IMG/VR virus record: IMGVR_UViG_3300042547_000500
Span: 1 to 46,126 of that record
Strand: one strand, 5' to 3'
Origin: a virus
DNA length: 46,126 bases
Of this stretch, positions 39,348 to 46,126 are shown piece by piece. Position 1 is the stretch's first letter, and each line of letters starts with the position of its first letter. A model generated the notes under the pieces. The model was not told where the DNA came from. It ran no database searches and worked only from the letters and a program-made list of their open reading frames with translations. Both the position numbers and the translations under genes were made by a program.

Positions 39348-39682
39348 CCCCGCGAGACTTGGAGAGGGCAAGGGAGATCGCGACTAAGGTCCTAGACTCG
39401 CGTGCGTTTTTCGATGCGATGGATGAGTCCGCGCGCTGTCGGTATTCGTGGAACACGCGAATGCTGGATGTTGCAGCGACCGCCATTGCCGCCGCCCTCG
39501 CTGACGAGCGCGAGCTGTGCGCGAATGTGGCGCGCGACGCTGCTGTCAACCACAACGCGAGTGCCGTGCAGGAAGAAGACGAAGGTGATCCGGTCGGCGA
39601 TGTCGGGCCGGAGACGTTTGCCAACTTTGCGTTCATGGCCGAACAGATCGAGAAGGCCATCCGCGCGCGAGGTGGGGCGTGA
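39344..39682 (+). CDS. Small accessory protein, unknown
   Basis: 112 residues from ATG 39344. Helical, with a SARCRYSWN segment and DVAATAIAAALADERELCAN, then an acidic loop (QEEDEGDPVGDVGPET) and the C-terminal helix FANFAFMAEQIEKAIRARGG. No motif recognised. Coupled to both neighbours by 4-bp overlaps. Confidence 0.65.
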   Translation: MTPRDLERAREIATKVLDSRAFFDAMDESARCRYSWNTRMLDVAATAIAAALADERELCANVARDAAVNHNASAVQEEDEGDPVGDVGPETFANFAFMAEQIEKAIRARGGA

Positions 39683-39882
39683 GCAAACGCGAATCGACCC
39701 ACTGGCACGAGTGCTGGCGCGTCCACCACGAATGCGCCATCGCGCGCTTGGAAGCGTTCGAGGCTGCGCTCGACCACATGGAGCGCAAGTACGACGGACC
39801 CGAGGAGGTCCGCAACATGGTGCGCAAACTGACCACCCCCGCCGCGTCTGGCGTGGGGCCAACAACGCAGGAGAACCAATGA
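39679..39882 (+). CDS. Small His-containing accessory protein, unknown
   Basis: 67 residues from GTG 39679. N-terminal HWHECWRVHHECAIARLEAF holds four His and two Cys within 20 residues, and the helix LEAFEAALDHMERKY continues from it. The C-terminus is unstructured. A metal site is plausible. The stop overlaps the start of the beta-helix gene (ATGA, 39879-39882). Confidence 0.63.
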   Translation: MSKRESTHWHECWRVHHECAIARLEAFEAALDHMERKYDGPEEVRNMVRKLTTPAASGVGPTTQENQ

Positions 39883-40820
39883 CCGTCACCTTCAAGCCGC
39901 CGCGCCTTCATAAGCCACTCGCTCCGTCTGGTGCGATCCAACTCCCCAACACGCCAACGCACGGCAACGTGATCGAGAAGGTCCACGTCACGTATCAGGG
40001 CTATTGGGCCGCCGTGATCGACCACAACAAGCCGAGCACGCGCGACGTGATGCGTGACGTGCGGATCGAGTGCTTGCCGCCCACGACGCCCACGGACACG
40101 AACACGATGAGCAAGTGGGGCGTGCGGCGCTACAAGGTCTCTGGCATCCGCGAGCGCTTGCACGTCTCGGGCGTGTGGAAGGAGCACGCGGTCTACGAGT
40201 CGCCGGGCGATGCGGGCTTGACCTACCAAGACTGCTTCTTCGAGGACTGCGGCGCGCAGGGCTTGCAAGCGCGTCACACTGGCAACCGCGCGGACCCGAG
40301 CTGGAACATGCCGCGAGCGATCATGCTGCGGCGCGTGGCGTGCTCGGAGTGTGGCCAGGCGCGAGGCGTGGGGCGTGCGGGATTCTCGGTCTCGATCAAG
40401 GACATGGGGCCGCTGACCGACGTGACGTTCGAGGACCTGCGCGTGCGCACGATCAAGCAGAGCGCGGTCAAGGTGTCGGGGAACAAGGTCTACGACAGCT
40501 TCGGCGCGGTGTGCGTCGAGTACTGCCGCTCGCTGCACTGGCACGGTGGCTACGTCGAGATGCGCAACCCTGATCGCTCGCCCGTGCAATTGTTCGACTT
40601 TGGGCGCAACGAGGCGCGTCGCACGGGGCCGGACTTTATCGAGCTTCGCCGCGTCCACATCGCCAACGGTGGCAACATCGCCGTGCGCAAGTGCGGGTCG
40701 CGCATCGACATCCGCAACTGCACCGGCGACGGGCGCGTGCTCGTGTACGACTGGAACGGGAGCGCGTGGAAGCTGGCCGAGTCGCATCCGATCGCGGGGG
40801 GATACACATGGTCGAGATGA
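39879..40820 (+). CDS. Right-handed beta-helix protein outside the tail operon
   Basis: 313 residues from ATG 39879. Short regular strands with repeated hydrophobic and Asn/Asp turns: MRDVRIECLP, RYKVSGIRERLHVSGVWKEH, TYQDCFFEDCGAQGLQARHT, LTDVTFEDLRVRTIKQSAVK, AVCVEYCRSLHWHGGYVEMR, FIELRRVHIANGGNIAVRKC, RIDIRNCTGDGRVLVYDW. The spacing of about 20-25 residues per turn suggests a pectate-lyase-like parallel beta-helix, as in tail spikes and polysaccharide depolymerases. No signal peptide. Uniquely for such a protein, it is transcribed with small early genes, opposite to the virion genes, so a role as a soluble enzyme or spike is open. Confidence 0.62.
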   Translation: MTVTFKPPRLHKPLAPSGAIQLPNTPTHGNVIEKVHVTYQGYWAAVIDHNKPSTRDVMRDVRIECLPPTTPTDTNTMSKWGVRRYKVSGIRERLHVSGVWKEHAVYESPGDAGLTYQDCFFEDCGAQGLQARHTGNRADPSWNMPRAIMLRRVACSECGQARGVGRAGFSVSIKDMGPLTDVTFEDLRVRTIKQSAVKVSGNKVYDSFGAVCVEYCRSLHWHGGYVEMRNPDRSPVQLFDFGRNEARRTGPDFIELRRVHIANGGNIAVRKCGSRIDIRNCTGDGRVLVYDWNGSAWKLAESHPIAGGYTWSR

Positions 40821-40981
40821 TCGAATACCTCAGCGACTTCCTCTTTTGGGCACGTTCCCGCTCCCGCATGGGCATCGTCGCGCCGCCCGGCACACCGCTC
40901 CGACACCGACACAACCGCGCCCACGCCAACAAGCTCGCCCGCCACTCTAAGCGCCCCAACGGCAGACCGAGGCACCGATGA
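40808..40981 (+). CDS. Small basic protein after the beta-helix gene, unknown
   Basis: 57 residues from ATG 40808, overlapping the beta-helix gene by 13 bases. N-terminal amphipathic or hydrophobic MIEYLSDFLFWARSRSRM and a His/Arg-rich tail (LRHRHNRAHANKLARHSKRP). The start could be membrane-associated but is too short for a confident span. Function unknown. Confidence 0.55.
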   Translation: MVEMIEYLSDFLFWARSRSRMGIVAPPGTPLRHRHNRAHANKLARHSKRPNGRPRHR

Positions 40982-41250
40982 TCTCCACTCTCCAAGAATC
41001 CACCGCCGCCAAGCGCGAGCGCGTGATCCAGCGCATGAAGGAGCGGCACCGCACGCTAGACGGGCAGACCGTGATTGGCGTGCAGGTGTTTCAGCGCGTG
41101 CGCCCCACGTACGGGCGCGGCAGTACATGGCTTGAGCACTGGCACGTCATCTACTCGGGCGGCGACGTGCGCACGTACGAGCGGCTGGAGCCCGACGACT
41201 ACAAGACCGTGCCGTGCGGGTACGTGATCGGGGGCGCGCGTGGAAACTGA
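40978..41250 (+). CDS. Small accessory protein, unknown
   Basis: 90 residues from ATG 40978 (ATGA overlap). A basic N-terminal helix (TAAKRERVIQRMKERHRTL), then beta and aromatic sequence (GVQVFQRVRPTYGRGSTWLE, HWHVIYSGGDVRTYERLEPD). No motif recognised. Its last 11 bases overlap the next gene. Confidence 0.64.
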   Translation: MISTLQESTAAKRERVIQRMKERHRTLDGQTVIGVQVFQRVRPTYGRGSTWLEHWHVIYSGGDVRTYERLEPDDYKTVPCGYVIGGARGN

Positions 41251-41803
41251 CCCGATGACCGTGGAGCGTGCGCCGCACTACTGCCAGGACGGTCACGCGC
41301 CAGTCCGTTTTTGGCGCGACACGGAACCGGAAGAGCTGGCGTGTCCCGCGTGTGACATTGCAAGCCAGCTTGAGCGGGCGCAAGGCGAAGGCGAAAACCT
41401 GCGCGCCCGCGTGGCCGAGCTTGAGCGCGAGCTAGCTCAATGGACGCTTCGCTGCGCCGAGGCCCGCTCCGTCGCGCGCGAGTGGGAAGTGAAGTGCGGC
41501 GAGCTTGAGAGCGAAAACGCGAAGCTGCGTGATGCTTTGACCGCGCTGCTACCGCTCGCGGACTGGGCGCTGCTGGAGCAGTCGCCGCCGGGCGCGGACG
41601 ACGCGCTCGTCGATGCTGCACGTGCTGCGCTACGCAAAAAGGTCAGCGCGCCCCGTATGCGCTACCCACTCGCGCCGATCAAGGTCGAGTGCGCGCATGG
41701 CTATCCCGTCGCGGAGATCTTCGACTGCCGCTTGTGCGCCGCCGCCCTCGCCGCGCAAACGAAAGCGCCCCAGCCAGGAGAGCCGGGGCGCAACGAGGGC
41801 TAA
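41240..41803 (+). CDS. Coiled-coil zinc-ribbon protein, last gene of the rightward block
   Basis: 187 residues from GTG 41240; an in-frame ATG at 41255 is also possible. N-terminal metal site: YCQDGHAP then LACPACDIASQ (C...H...C-x2-C). Next a coiled coil of about 70 residues (ERAQGEGENLRARVAELERE, SENAKLRDALTALLPL), then VECAHGYPVAEIFDCRLCAA, another C-x-H...C-x2-C cluster. Two metal sites around a coiled coil could make a dimeric nucleic-acid-binding protein. Unknown family. Transcription ends shortly after. Confidence 0.65.
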   Translation: METDPMTVERAPHYCQDGHAPVRFWRDTEPEELACPACDIASQLERAQGEGENLRARVAELERELAQWTLRCAEARSVAREWEVKCGELESENAKLRDALTALLPLADWALLEQSPPGADDALVDAARAALRKKVSAPRMRYPLAPIKVECAHGYPVAEIFDCRLCAAALAAQTKAPQPGEPGRNEG

Positions 41804-42031
41804 TCCAAGGGCGTACGCCCCCAGGCGATCCCCCGTGCGGTGGCGCGAGCCCGCCGCGCGATTGTCAAAAAAGGGGCCGAGCTAGGTCGCCAACCTTCTA
41901 GAGCGACAACCTAGCCCGGCCATGTGGCCCACGTATGCGGCCGGAGACGTGGGGGCTTTACGCGCTCAGTCTAGCCCGCCGCGCCATGACGGGGCTACTT
42001 GCAGCCCTTGCCCTTCTTTTTCTTCAAGCGA
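41804..42031. other. Convergent intergenic region between rightward block and lysis genes
   Basis: 228 bases. Besides the terminator at 41866-41921, there is an inverted repeat CCCACGT (41928-41934) with ACGTGGG (41947-41953), followed by GGGCTTTA, which may end rightward transcripts weakly. No credible gene is seen. Confidence 0.6.
41866..41921 (-). terminator. Leftward intrinsic terminator at the end of the late operon
   Basis: Arms GGCCGAGCTAGG (41875-41886) and CCTAGCCCGGCC (41910-41921) pair with one mismatch over 12 bases. Read leftward, the hairpin is followed by CCTTTTTT (41866-41874), the U-tract of an intrinsic terminator. The last late gene stops at 42032, so this ends the leftward transcript about 27 kb after its start near 22.77 kb. 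Confidence 0.8.
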
Positions 42032-42526
42032 TCACCCCCTTTCCGTGCGTGCAACCTCAGCCATCGCCGCGCCCTGCACGAACGCATTGGCAGCGCGCAG
42101 CAAGAACTCGATGCCCCTAGGACCGCCTGGGAGCCCGCCGCGCGCGTCCAAGAGCGCCTGTGCCTCGACGGTCAAGATCAGCGCCAACGTGGGCGAGACG
42201 CCAGCGCGCACGGCCACGGAGTACAGGTCCACGCGCGCGGGGTCCTCGATCGCCGTGAGAGCCTGGGCGACTTCGAGCACCTTGTCGGCGTCCATGCCGT
42301 GCTCGACCGCGACGGCCCCGCACGCGGTGGCGATAAACTCCACGCGCCCGAGGTACGCCTGCCACGTCGGCTCGTCCATCGCGGCGAGCTCGGTCGGCGT
42401 GGGCGGGCGGCGGGTGCCTTCGGGGGTGGTGACGCAGCCCGAGACCAGGCTGGCGACAAGAGCCACGCACGCGACCAGAGCGACGGTGCTCAGGACGCGA
42501 GGGAGCCAGAACTTGTGCTTCTTCAT
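42032..42526 (-). CDS. Lipoprotein at end of lysis cassette (o-spanin candidate)
   Basis: 164 residues from ATG 42526. N-terminal MKKHKFWLPRVLSTVALVAC, a basic start followed by a hydrophobic core, leads to the lipobox VSGC at about residue 28-31, the signal-peptidase II site. The mature part is helical (MDEPTWQAYLGRVEFIATAC, MDADKVLEVAQALTAIED, VSPTLALILTVEAQALLD). Many phages encode an outer-membrane o-spanin lipoprotein in this position. Its length exceeds that of typical o-spanins, so a different envelope role is possible. Confidence 0.68.
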   Translation of the reverse strand: MKKHKFWLPRVLSTVALVACVALVASLVSGCVTTPEGTRRPPTPTELAAMDEPTWQAYLGRVEFIATACGAVAVEHGMDADKVLEVAQALTAIEDPARVDLYSVAVRAGVSPTLALILTVEAQALLDARGGLPGGPRGIEFLLRAANAFVQGAAMAEVARTERG

Positions 42527-42534
42527 GGGGAGTC

Positions 42535-42801
42535 TCACGGCGCAGGCGGGAAAAGTTCCTTCATGGCTTTGACGCGGGCACCGTGGCGCGCGATGTAGTC
42601 CGCTTCGCTCTCGCCTTCCAACTGAGGCGTGGCTACGACGTGCTCGGTTCCATCGGCTTCGCGCCATCGGGAAACTAGGGGCTGCATTTTTCGGATCTCC
42701 TGCTCGACCTGACGAACGCGCGCAACCGTGGCCTCGATGCGCCACGCGCTCCACGCAACGAGCCCCACAGCGACCACGACGGCCGCCATCAGGGCTCGCA
42801 T
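42535..42801 (-). CDS. Small membrane protein with coiled coil (i-spanin candidate)
   Basis: 88 residues from ATG 42801. Residues 1-20 (MRALMAAVVVAVGLVAWSAW) are a membrane helix with N-terminal Arg, followed by RIEATVARVRQVEQEIRKMQ, a short coiled coil, and then a hydrophilic C-terminus. A type II anchor plus periplasmic coiled coil, with a lipoprotein gene immediately after, fits an i-spanin/o-spanin pair, though the coiled coil is short. It starts 3 bases after the previous stop. Confidence 0.6.
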   Translation of the reverse strand: MRALMAAVVVAVGLVAWSAWRIEATVARVRQVEQEIRKMQPLVSRWREADGTEHVVATPQLEGESEADYIARHGARVKAMKELFPPAP

Positions 42802-42804
42802 AGC

Positions 42805-43089
42805 CTACCCGCCGTTGCGCGACTCGAACTGCGGCACCTGCACCGTGGGATTGAGCGCCTTGAACTCCTTGACCCACGCGCGGAAGTCGCTCGACTCGGG
42901 CATTCGGTGGACCTCGTCGGCCAGGCGCTCGACCTGCTTCTCGATGCCGTTGAGCTGCTGCGTGATCCGGTCGGCCCACACGGCTGCGCCAGCGACGAGC
43001 GCGACCGCACCGGCGACCTTCCCCAGCGGCACCCACGCCGAGTCGAGGTTGAAGAGTACACGCCCGTTAGTGTCGCTGGTCTCGGTCAT
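42805..43089 (-). CDS. Small single-span membrane protein (holin candidate)
   Basis: 94 residues from ATG 43089 (AGAAGGAAGA about 8-10 bases upstream). Polar N-terminus of 20 residues (MTETSDTNGRVLFNLDS), a hydrophobic span WVPLGKVAGAVALVAGAAVW (about 20-39), then a heptad-like helix IEKQVERLADEVHRM and a soluble end with FRAWVKEFKALNPTVQ. One-span proteins with this layout are often listed as putative holins, and the position after the ejection genes agrees. Not proved: a structural accessory would look similar. Confidence 0.6.
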   Translation of the reverse strand: MTETSDTNGRVLFNLDSAWVPLGKVAGAVALVAGAAVWADRITQQLNGIEKQVERLADEVHRMPESSDFRAWVKEFKALNPTVQVPQFESRNGG

Positions 43090-43093
43090 GGTT

Positions 43094-46000
43094 TCATTCT
43101 TCCTTCTGAATCTGCACGCCATGCCCGGCGATGTTGAGAATCGAGAGGACAGTCCCACGAATGAGACCTTCTTCCTCCATGATCTCTTTCACGTCGAACA
43201 CCGAGATCGGTGCGACCATCTCGACCGGACCGGGCAACTCGCGCCCGTAGACGCCTTCCCTGAGGATAAGGTCGATGGATAGGCCAAGCACGGGAGTGAA
43301 CTTGGTGCGCGAGAAGTTCGCCATGTCATTGAACTCCAACGCGCGCTCGTCGCCGTATTTGTCAACAAACGCTTCGCCCTCGTCGAGGACGACATTGGAA
43401 CCAATACGAGTCCCGAACACGATCACCTGCGAAAGCCCACCGAGCGGATCTATCACGGTCTCGCCTTGCGTGATCTTCAGGAAGTCGGACTTGCGCGGAT
43501 CGAGGCCAATTCGGACTTCCTCGTCGTCGTCGGCGGTCATCGCCATGAACATGCTGAGCGCGGCGTAGTAGGCAGCCAGTCCGGTCAGCGTTCGGGCGTA
43601 CTCCTTGGCGATGATCTTGCGCGTCTTCCAGGTTCCGCCCCACAGCGCGTAGCCCGTAGCGAGCTGGATGCGAGACAGGAGCAGGCTCGGCGACCACAGG
43701 ATGTAGGACGCGCCCGCAGATACCTGCTTCCACTTACCAAAGTCGCCTCTGCCCGTGGCGATGTTGACGAACTGCGCAAGTTTTTCGACCTCCTCCTTTG
43801 TCATGGATCGGTCCACGAGCGCGTCAAAGATGGTTGCACGTTGCAGGTTGAGGTACGTGGTGAATGCGCGTTCGGATGCTTTGACGCCGGGAATCTTCTC
43901 GGCCAACGTGCTGCGGAAATGTTCTTCGCGGCTGCTCAGCGGCCCGTCAAGCGTCGTCAGTTCTAGCTTGTCAGCGCCGGGTAGCTTCGCCCCGATGGTG
44001 TCTCGGTTGCGCAGCATCGCGTCGATCTTGGCAGCTTCCTCGTCCGAGAACGTACCGCTGACCATTTTGGGTGCCCACTCGGTCGCAGCCTTGCGCGGTC
44101 GCCCCAGCGTGAAGAATCCACCTTGGCGTCCAATGGCTGAGAAGTCCCAGGAAGACTTGATCGAGCGGAACAAGTTGACGCTGCCGAGCACGGCTCTCTT
44201 TGCCCGCTCACCCAGCGTCGCATTTTCCATCTCATACTGCGCAATCCGCGCCTTGGCCTTGCGCTTCTCACGCTCGACGCGCGCCGTCACCGCTGCGGCT
44301 TCCTCGTCGAGCTTCAACTCCTTGGGCGTGCGCTTGGTCGGTCTCGGGTCCTCGTAGAGACCGTAGAAGTTCCGCTCCAGCAGCTTGGCCAGCTCGCTCG
44401 CCTTGCGTGTCTTGTACGCCTGGAGCCGTCGCTGCTCGGGCGTTTTCTTGTCGCCGCGCGCGAGTGCGATCTCTTCGCGCTTGGCCTTGATCTGCGCGCG
44501 CAGCAGATCCAGCTCCTCGCTGGTCGGCTTCGGCTTGCCCGGCTCGGGCGTGAGCTGGCCCGTGGCGAGTCGGCGCTCAAGCTCGGCGAGGGTCTTTTGG
44601 GCGGCTTCTACGTAACGCGCGAGCCGGTCCGCCTCAGGCGACTTGAACACCGCATCGTATTCCGCCTGCGCTGCCTTCACGTCAGCGCGTAGCCGCTCGA
44701 TCTCCGGCGACGTGATGGGCTTGCCCTTGTCGCGGACGATGGCCTGGCGCTTGTCCAGAGCGTCGCGCAAGTCCTCCAGCCGGTTCTCCAGCCGTCGCTT
44801 GATCGCGTCCTCTGCGCTGCGGAGCGTGTCCTCGCCCTCGCTCTTGATGCCGAGCTTGCGCTTGAGGTCGTTCACCTTCTTGACGAGGTCGCGCTCAGCC
44901 TTGCTCGGAGGGGGACGCTCGGCTCCGGTGCGCTTGGGCGGGACCTTTGCCTCCAAGTCCTCGATCTTGGCGACCTGCAACAACTGGCGACGGATGTCAG
45001 CGGCAGTACGCTTGTTCTCGTCCTTCGTGAACTGCCGGTACTCGCCGTAGCCCGAGATGGCTTGGATCACGTCCAGCCGAGTCGTGGCGGGGAGTGACGG
45101 CTTGATTGCTTCCCAGACGCGATCGACCACGGCGTCGCGGTCGGTCACGCCTTCGCTCACAAGCTGCTCGACCATCCGAGTGATGGCCCGCCGCTGCTTC
45201 ATAAGCGGCTTGTCGGCCTTGACCATCGCCGACAGCTCTTGCTTCTTGGCCGCCTGCGCCTCGTCCCACGCGGCCTTGAGGTAGGGCTTCACCGCGTCGC
45301 CGCCGCGCTTGACCATGTCGTCGGCGAACTGCTCGAACGTGATCGCGCCGAGGCGGGCGTACTTGGTGGCGAGCTTGAGCACGATCGCCACGGCCTTGGG
45401 GTCGAGGAGAGCGTTGGCTTGCCTGCCGATCGCGTTGAACTCTTTCCAGAGCGCGTCGATCTCGGCCTGCGTGTCAGCCTTGCGCTTGTTCCGCGCTACC
45501 CGCCGCGTGCCCTGGTTGGCCTTCTGCTGCGCGCGGAGGATGGCGTTCTCGGCTTCGAGCTCGGCGCGCTTGGTGGCTTCTTCGAGTTTGAACTTCTCCA
45601 GCTCGCCCTCGACGCGCTTGATACTGTCCGCGACTTCCTTCAGCTCGGCCCGCTGCTCGTCGGTCAGAGCTTGCCCGCCCTGCGCGACGCGAGCCTTGCG
45701 CTCCAGTGCGGCGAGGGAGAAATCGGCCTCGAACATGAGGCGGCGGAAGTTGAGGCTGCGGCTCGACTCGGAGCCGGTCCGCTCGAATACCTGAGCCGCC
45801 GCATCGTAGTCGGCTTGCGCGCGGTCGATCGCGGCCTTGTTCTCGTCGCTCGGGTTGGCGTTGTAGGCATCCTCGGCGGCGTCGCGCTGGTTGATAAGCC
45901 TTCGGGCCTCAAGGCTTAGCAGCACGTCCTCCACGTCAGTAGGCGCGCGAGGCGAATCGGACAGCTCCCGCACGAGCTTCATGCCCGAGAACGGGTCAGC

Positions 46001-46126
46001 TTGGAAGCGGACCTTGGCCTCGGCCTCCACGTCCTTGAAGGTCTTGCTCTCGGCGGTCTCTGGAGCGGCTCGGCCCACCCTCTCCTGCTCGCGCGCGACC
46101 GCAGCGTCCTTGACGCCGGTGGGTCC
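43094..46126 (-). CDS. Giant internal virion/ejection protein, C-terminal part (continues from base 1)
   Basis: Joined to 1-1369 (127 bases shared) this gives a 1424-residue protein with stop at 43094. In this part, long charged coiled-coil blocks dominate (EARRLINQRDAAEDAYNANP, DQRAELKEVADSIKRVEGEL and onward to about residue 1050). Near the C-terminus are a hydrophobic stretch YARTLTGLAAYYAALSMFMA and the segment DPRKSDFLKITQGE followed by IDPLGGLSQVIVFG. That D-P-R-x-S-D-F-x-K-I...D-P-L-G-G pattern is seen at the C-termini of other very large phage proteins. Ejection of such proteins with DNA is established for T7 gp16-type proteins; here it is inferred. Confidence 0.85.
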   Translation of the reverse strand, partial: GPTGVKDAAVAREQERVGRAAPETAESKTFKDVEAEAKVRFQADPFSGMKLVRELSDSPRAPTDVEDVLLSLEARRLINQRDAAEDAYNANPSDENKAAIDRAQADYDAAAQVFERTGSESSRSLNFRRLMFEADFSLAALERKARVAQGGQALTDEQRAELKEVADSIKRVEGELEKFKLEEATKRAELEAENAILRAQQKANQGTRRVARNKRKADTQAEIDALWKEFNAIGRQANALLDPKAVAIVLKLATKYARLGAITFEQFADDMVKRGGDAVKPYLKAAWDEAQAAKKQELSAMVKADKPLMKQRRAITRMVEQLVSEGVTDRDAVVDRVWEAIKPSLPATTRLDVIQAISGYGEYRQFTKDENKRTAADIRRQLLQVAKIEDLEAKVPPKRTGAERPPPSKAERDLVKKVNDLKRKLGIKSEGEDTLRSAEDAIKRRLENRLEDLRDALDKRQAIVRDKGKPITSPEIERLRADVKAAQAEYDAVFKSPEADRLARYVEAAQKTLAELERRLATGQLTPEPGKPKPTSEELDLLRAQIKAKREEIALARGDKKTPEQRRLQAYKTRKASELAKLLERNFYGLYEDPRPTKRTPKELKLDEEAAAVTARVEREKRKAKARIAQYEMENATLGERAKRAVLGSVNLFRSIKSSWDFSAIGRQGGFFTLGRPRKAATEWAPKMVSGTFSDEEAAKIDAMLRNRDTIGAKLPGADKLELTTLDGPLSSREEHFRSTLAEKIPGVKASERAFTTYLNLQRATIFDALVDRSMTKEEVEKLAQFVNIATGRGDFGKWKQVSAGASYILWSPSLLLSRIQLATGYALWGGTWKTRKIIAKEYARTLTGLAAYYAALSMFMAMTADDDEEVRIGLDPRKSDFLKITQGETVIDPLGGLSQVIVFGTRIGSNVVLDEGEAFVDKYGDERALEFNDMANFSRTKFTPVLGLSIDLILREGVYGRELPGPVEMVAPISVFDVKEIMEEEGLIRGTVLSILNIAGHGVQIQKEE
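46000..46126. repeat. Right copy of 127-bp terminal direct repeat
   Basis: Identical to 1-127, see that entry. Together they reduce the genome to 45,999 unique bases. Confidence 0.97.

Noticed and set aside
1-46126. tRNA genes, CRISPR arrays, integrase, reverse transcriptase or insertion sequences
   Set aside because: I looked for characteristic motifs and repeats and saw none; a tRNA or profile search would be needed to be certain.

Overview
The window is one complete tailed-phage genome from a GC-rich host, written as a linear contig. The first 127 bases (1-127) are repeated exactly at the end (46000-46126), so the unit genome is 45,999 bp and circular or circularly permuted. One leftward gene runs across the join in frame. 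The virion genes point to a podovirus: large terminase, portal, scaffold, capsid, T7 gp11-like adaptor, a giant nozzle-like tail protein, and three successive internal-virion (ejection) type proteins, with no tape measure or sheath. I see no DNA polymerase, RNA polymerase, integrase, tRNA or CRISPR array. A lipoprotein and small membrane proteins in the lysis region suggest a Gram-negative host (inference).

Layout. (1) Leftward late operon: it starts near 22770, runs down to base 1, continues from 46000 and ends at a terminator near 41870, about 27 kb in total. Its order is small terminase candidate, adsorption/tail-fibre block (including an alpha/beta hydrolase), large terminase, portal, FmdB-like protein, scaffold, capsid, decoration candidate, adaptor, nozzle with two lectin-like insertions, fibre-like proteins, three ejection proteins, then three small membrane/lipoprotein genes. 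(2) Rightward accessory block, 23.16-27.35 kb: thirteen very small, mostly 4-bp-overlapping genes arranged behind repeated leaders, ending in a small HTH protein. (3) Leftward early/replication operon, 33.76 to 27.21 kb: XRE regulator, PDDEXK exonuclease, a 128-aa phage protein, SSB-like protein, a 116-aa protein, SF2 helicase, VRR-NUC nuclease, Prim-Pol/helicase, zinc-finger protein. (4) Rightward block, 33.95-41.80 kb: a possible RAMP-fold protein, an intergenic period-5 repeat structure, many small genes, and a beta-helix protein.

Two divergent control regions (22.77-23.16 and 33.76-33.95 kb) carry the same motif AAAGTAGC in the same arrangement (two direct copies and one inverted copy about 60 bp away), suggesting that one regulator controls all four transcription units. 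The least explained structures are the two NNGCC arrays at 34522-34606 and 34686-34765, the three 11-bp palindromes beside the small terminase gene, and the repeated hairpin-plus-leader spacers of the accessory block. No endolysin could be recognised.
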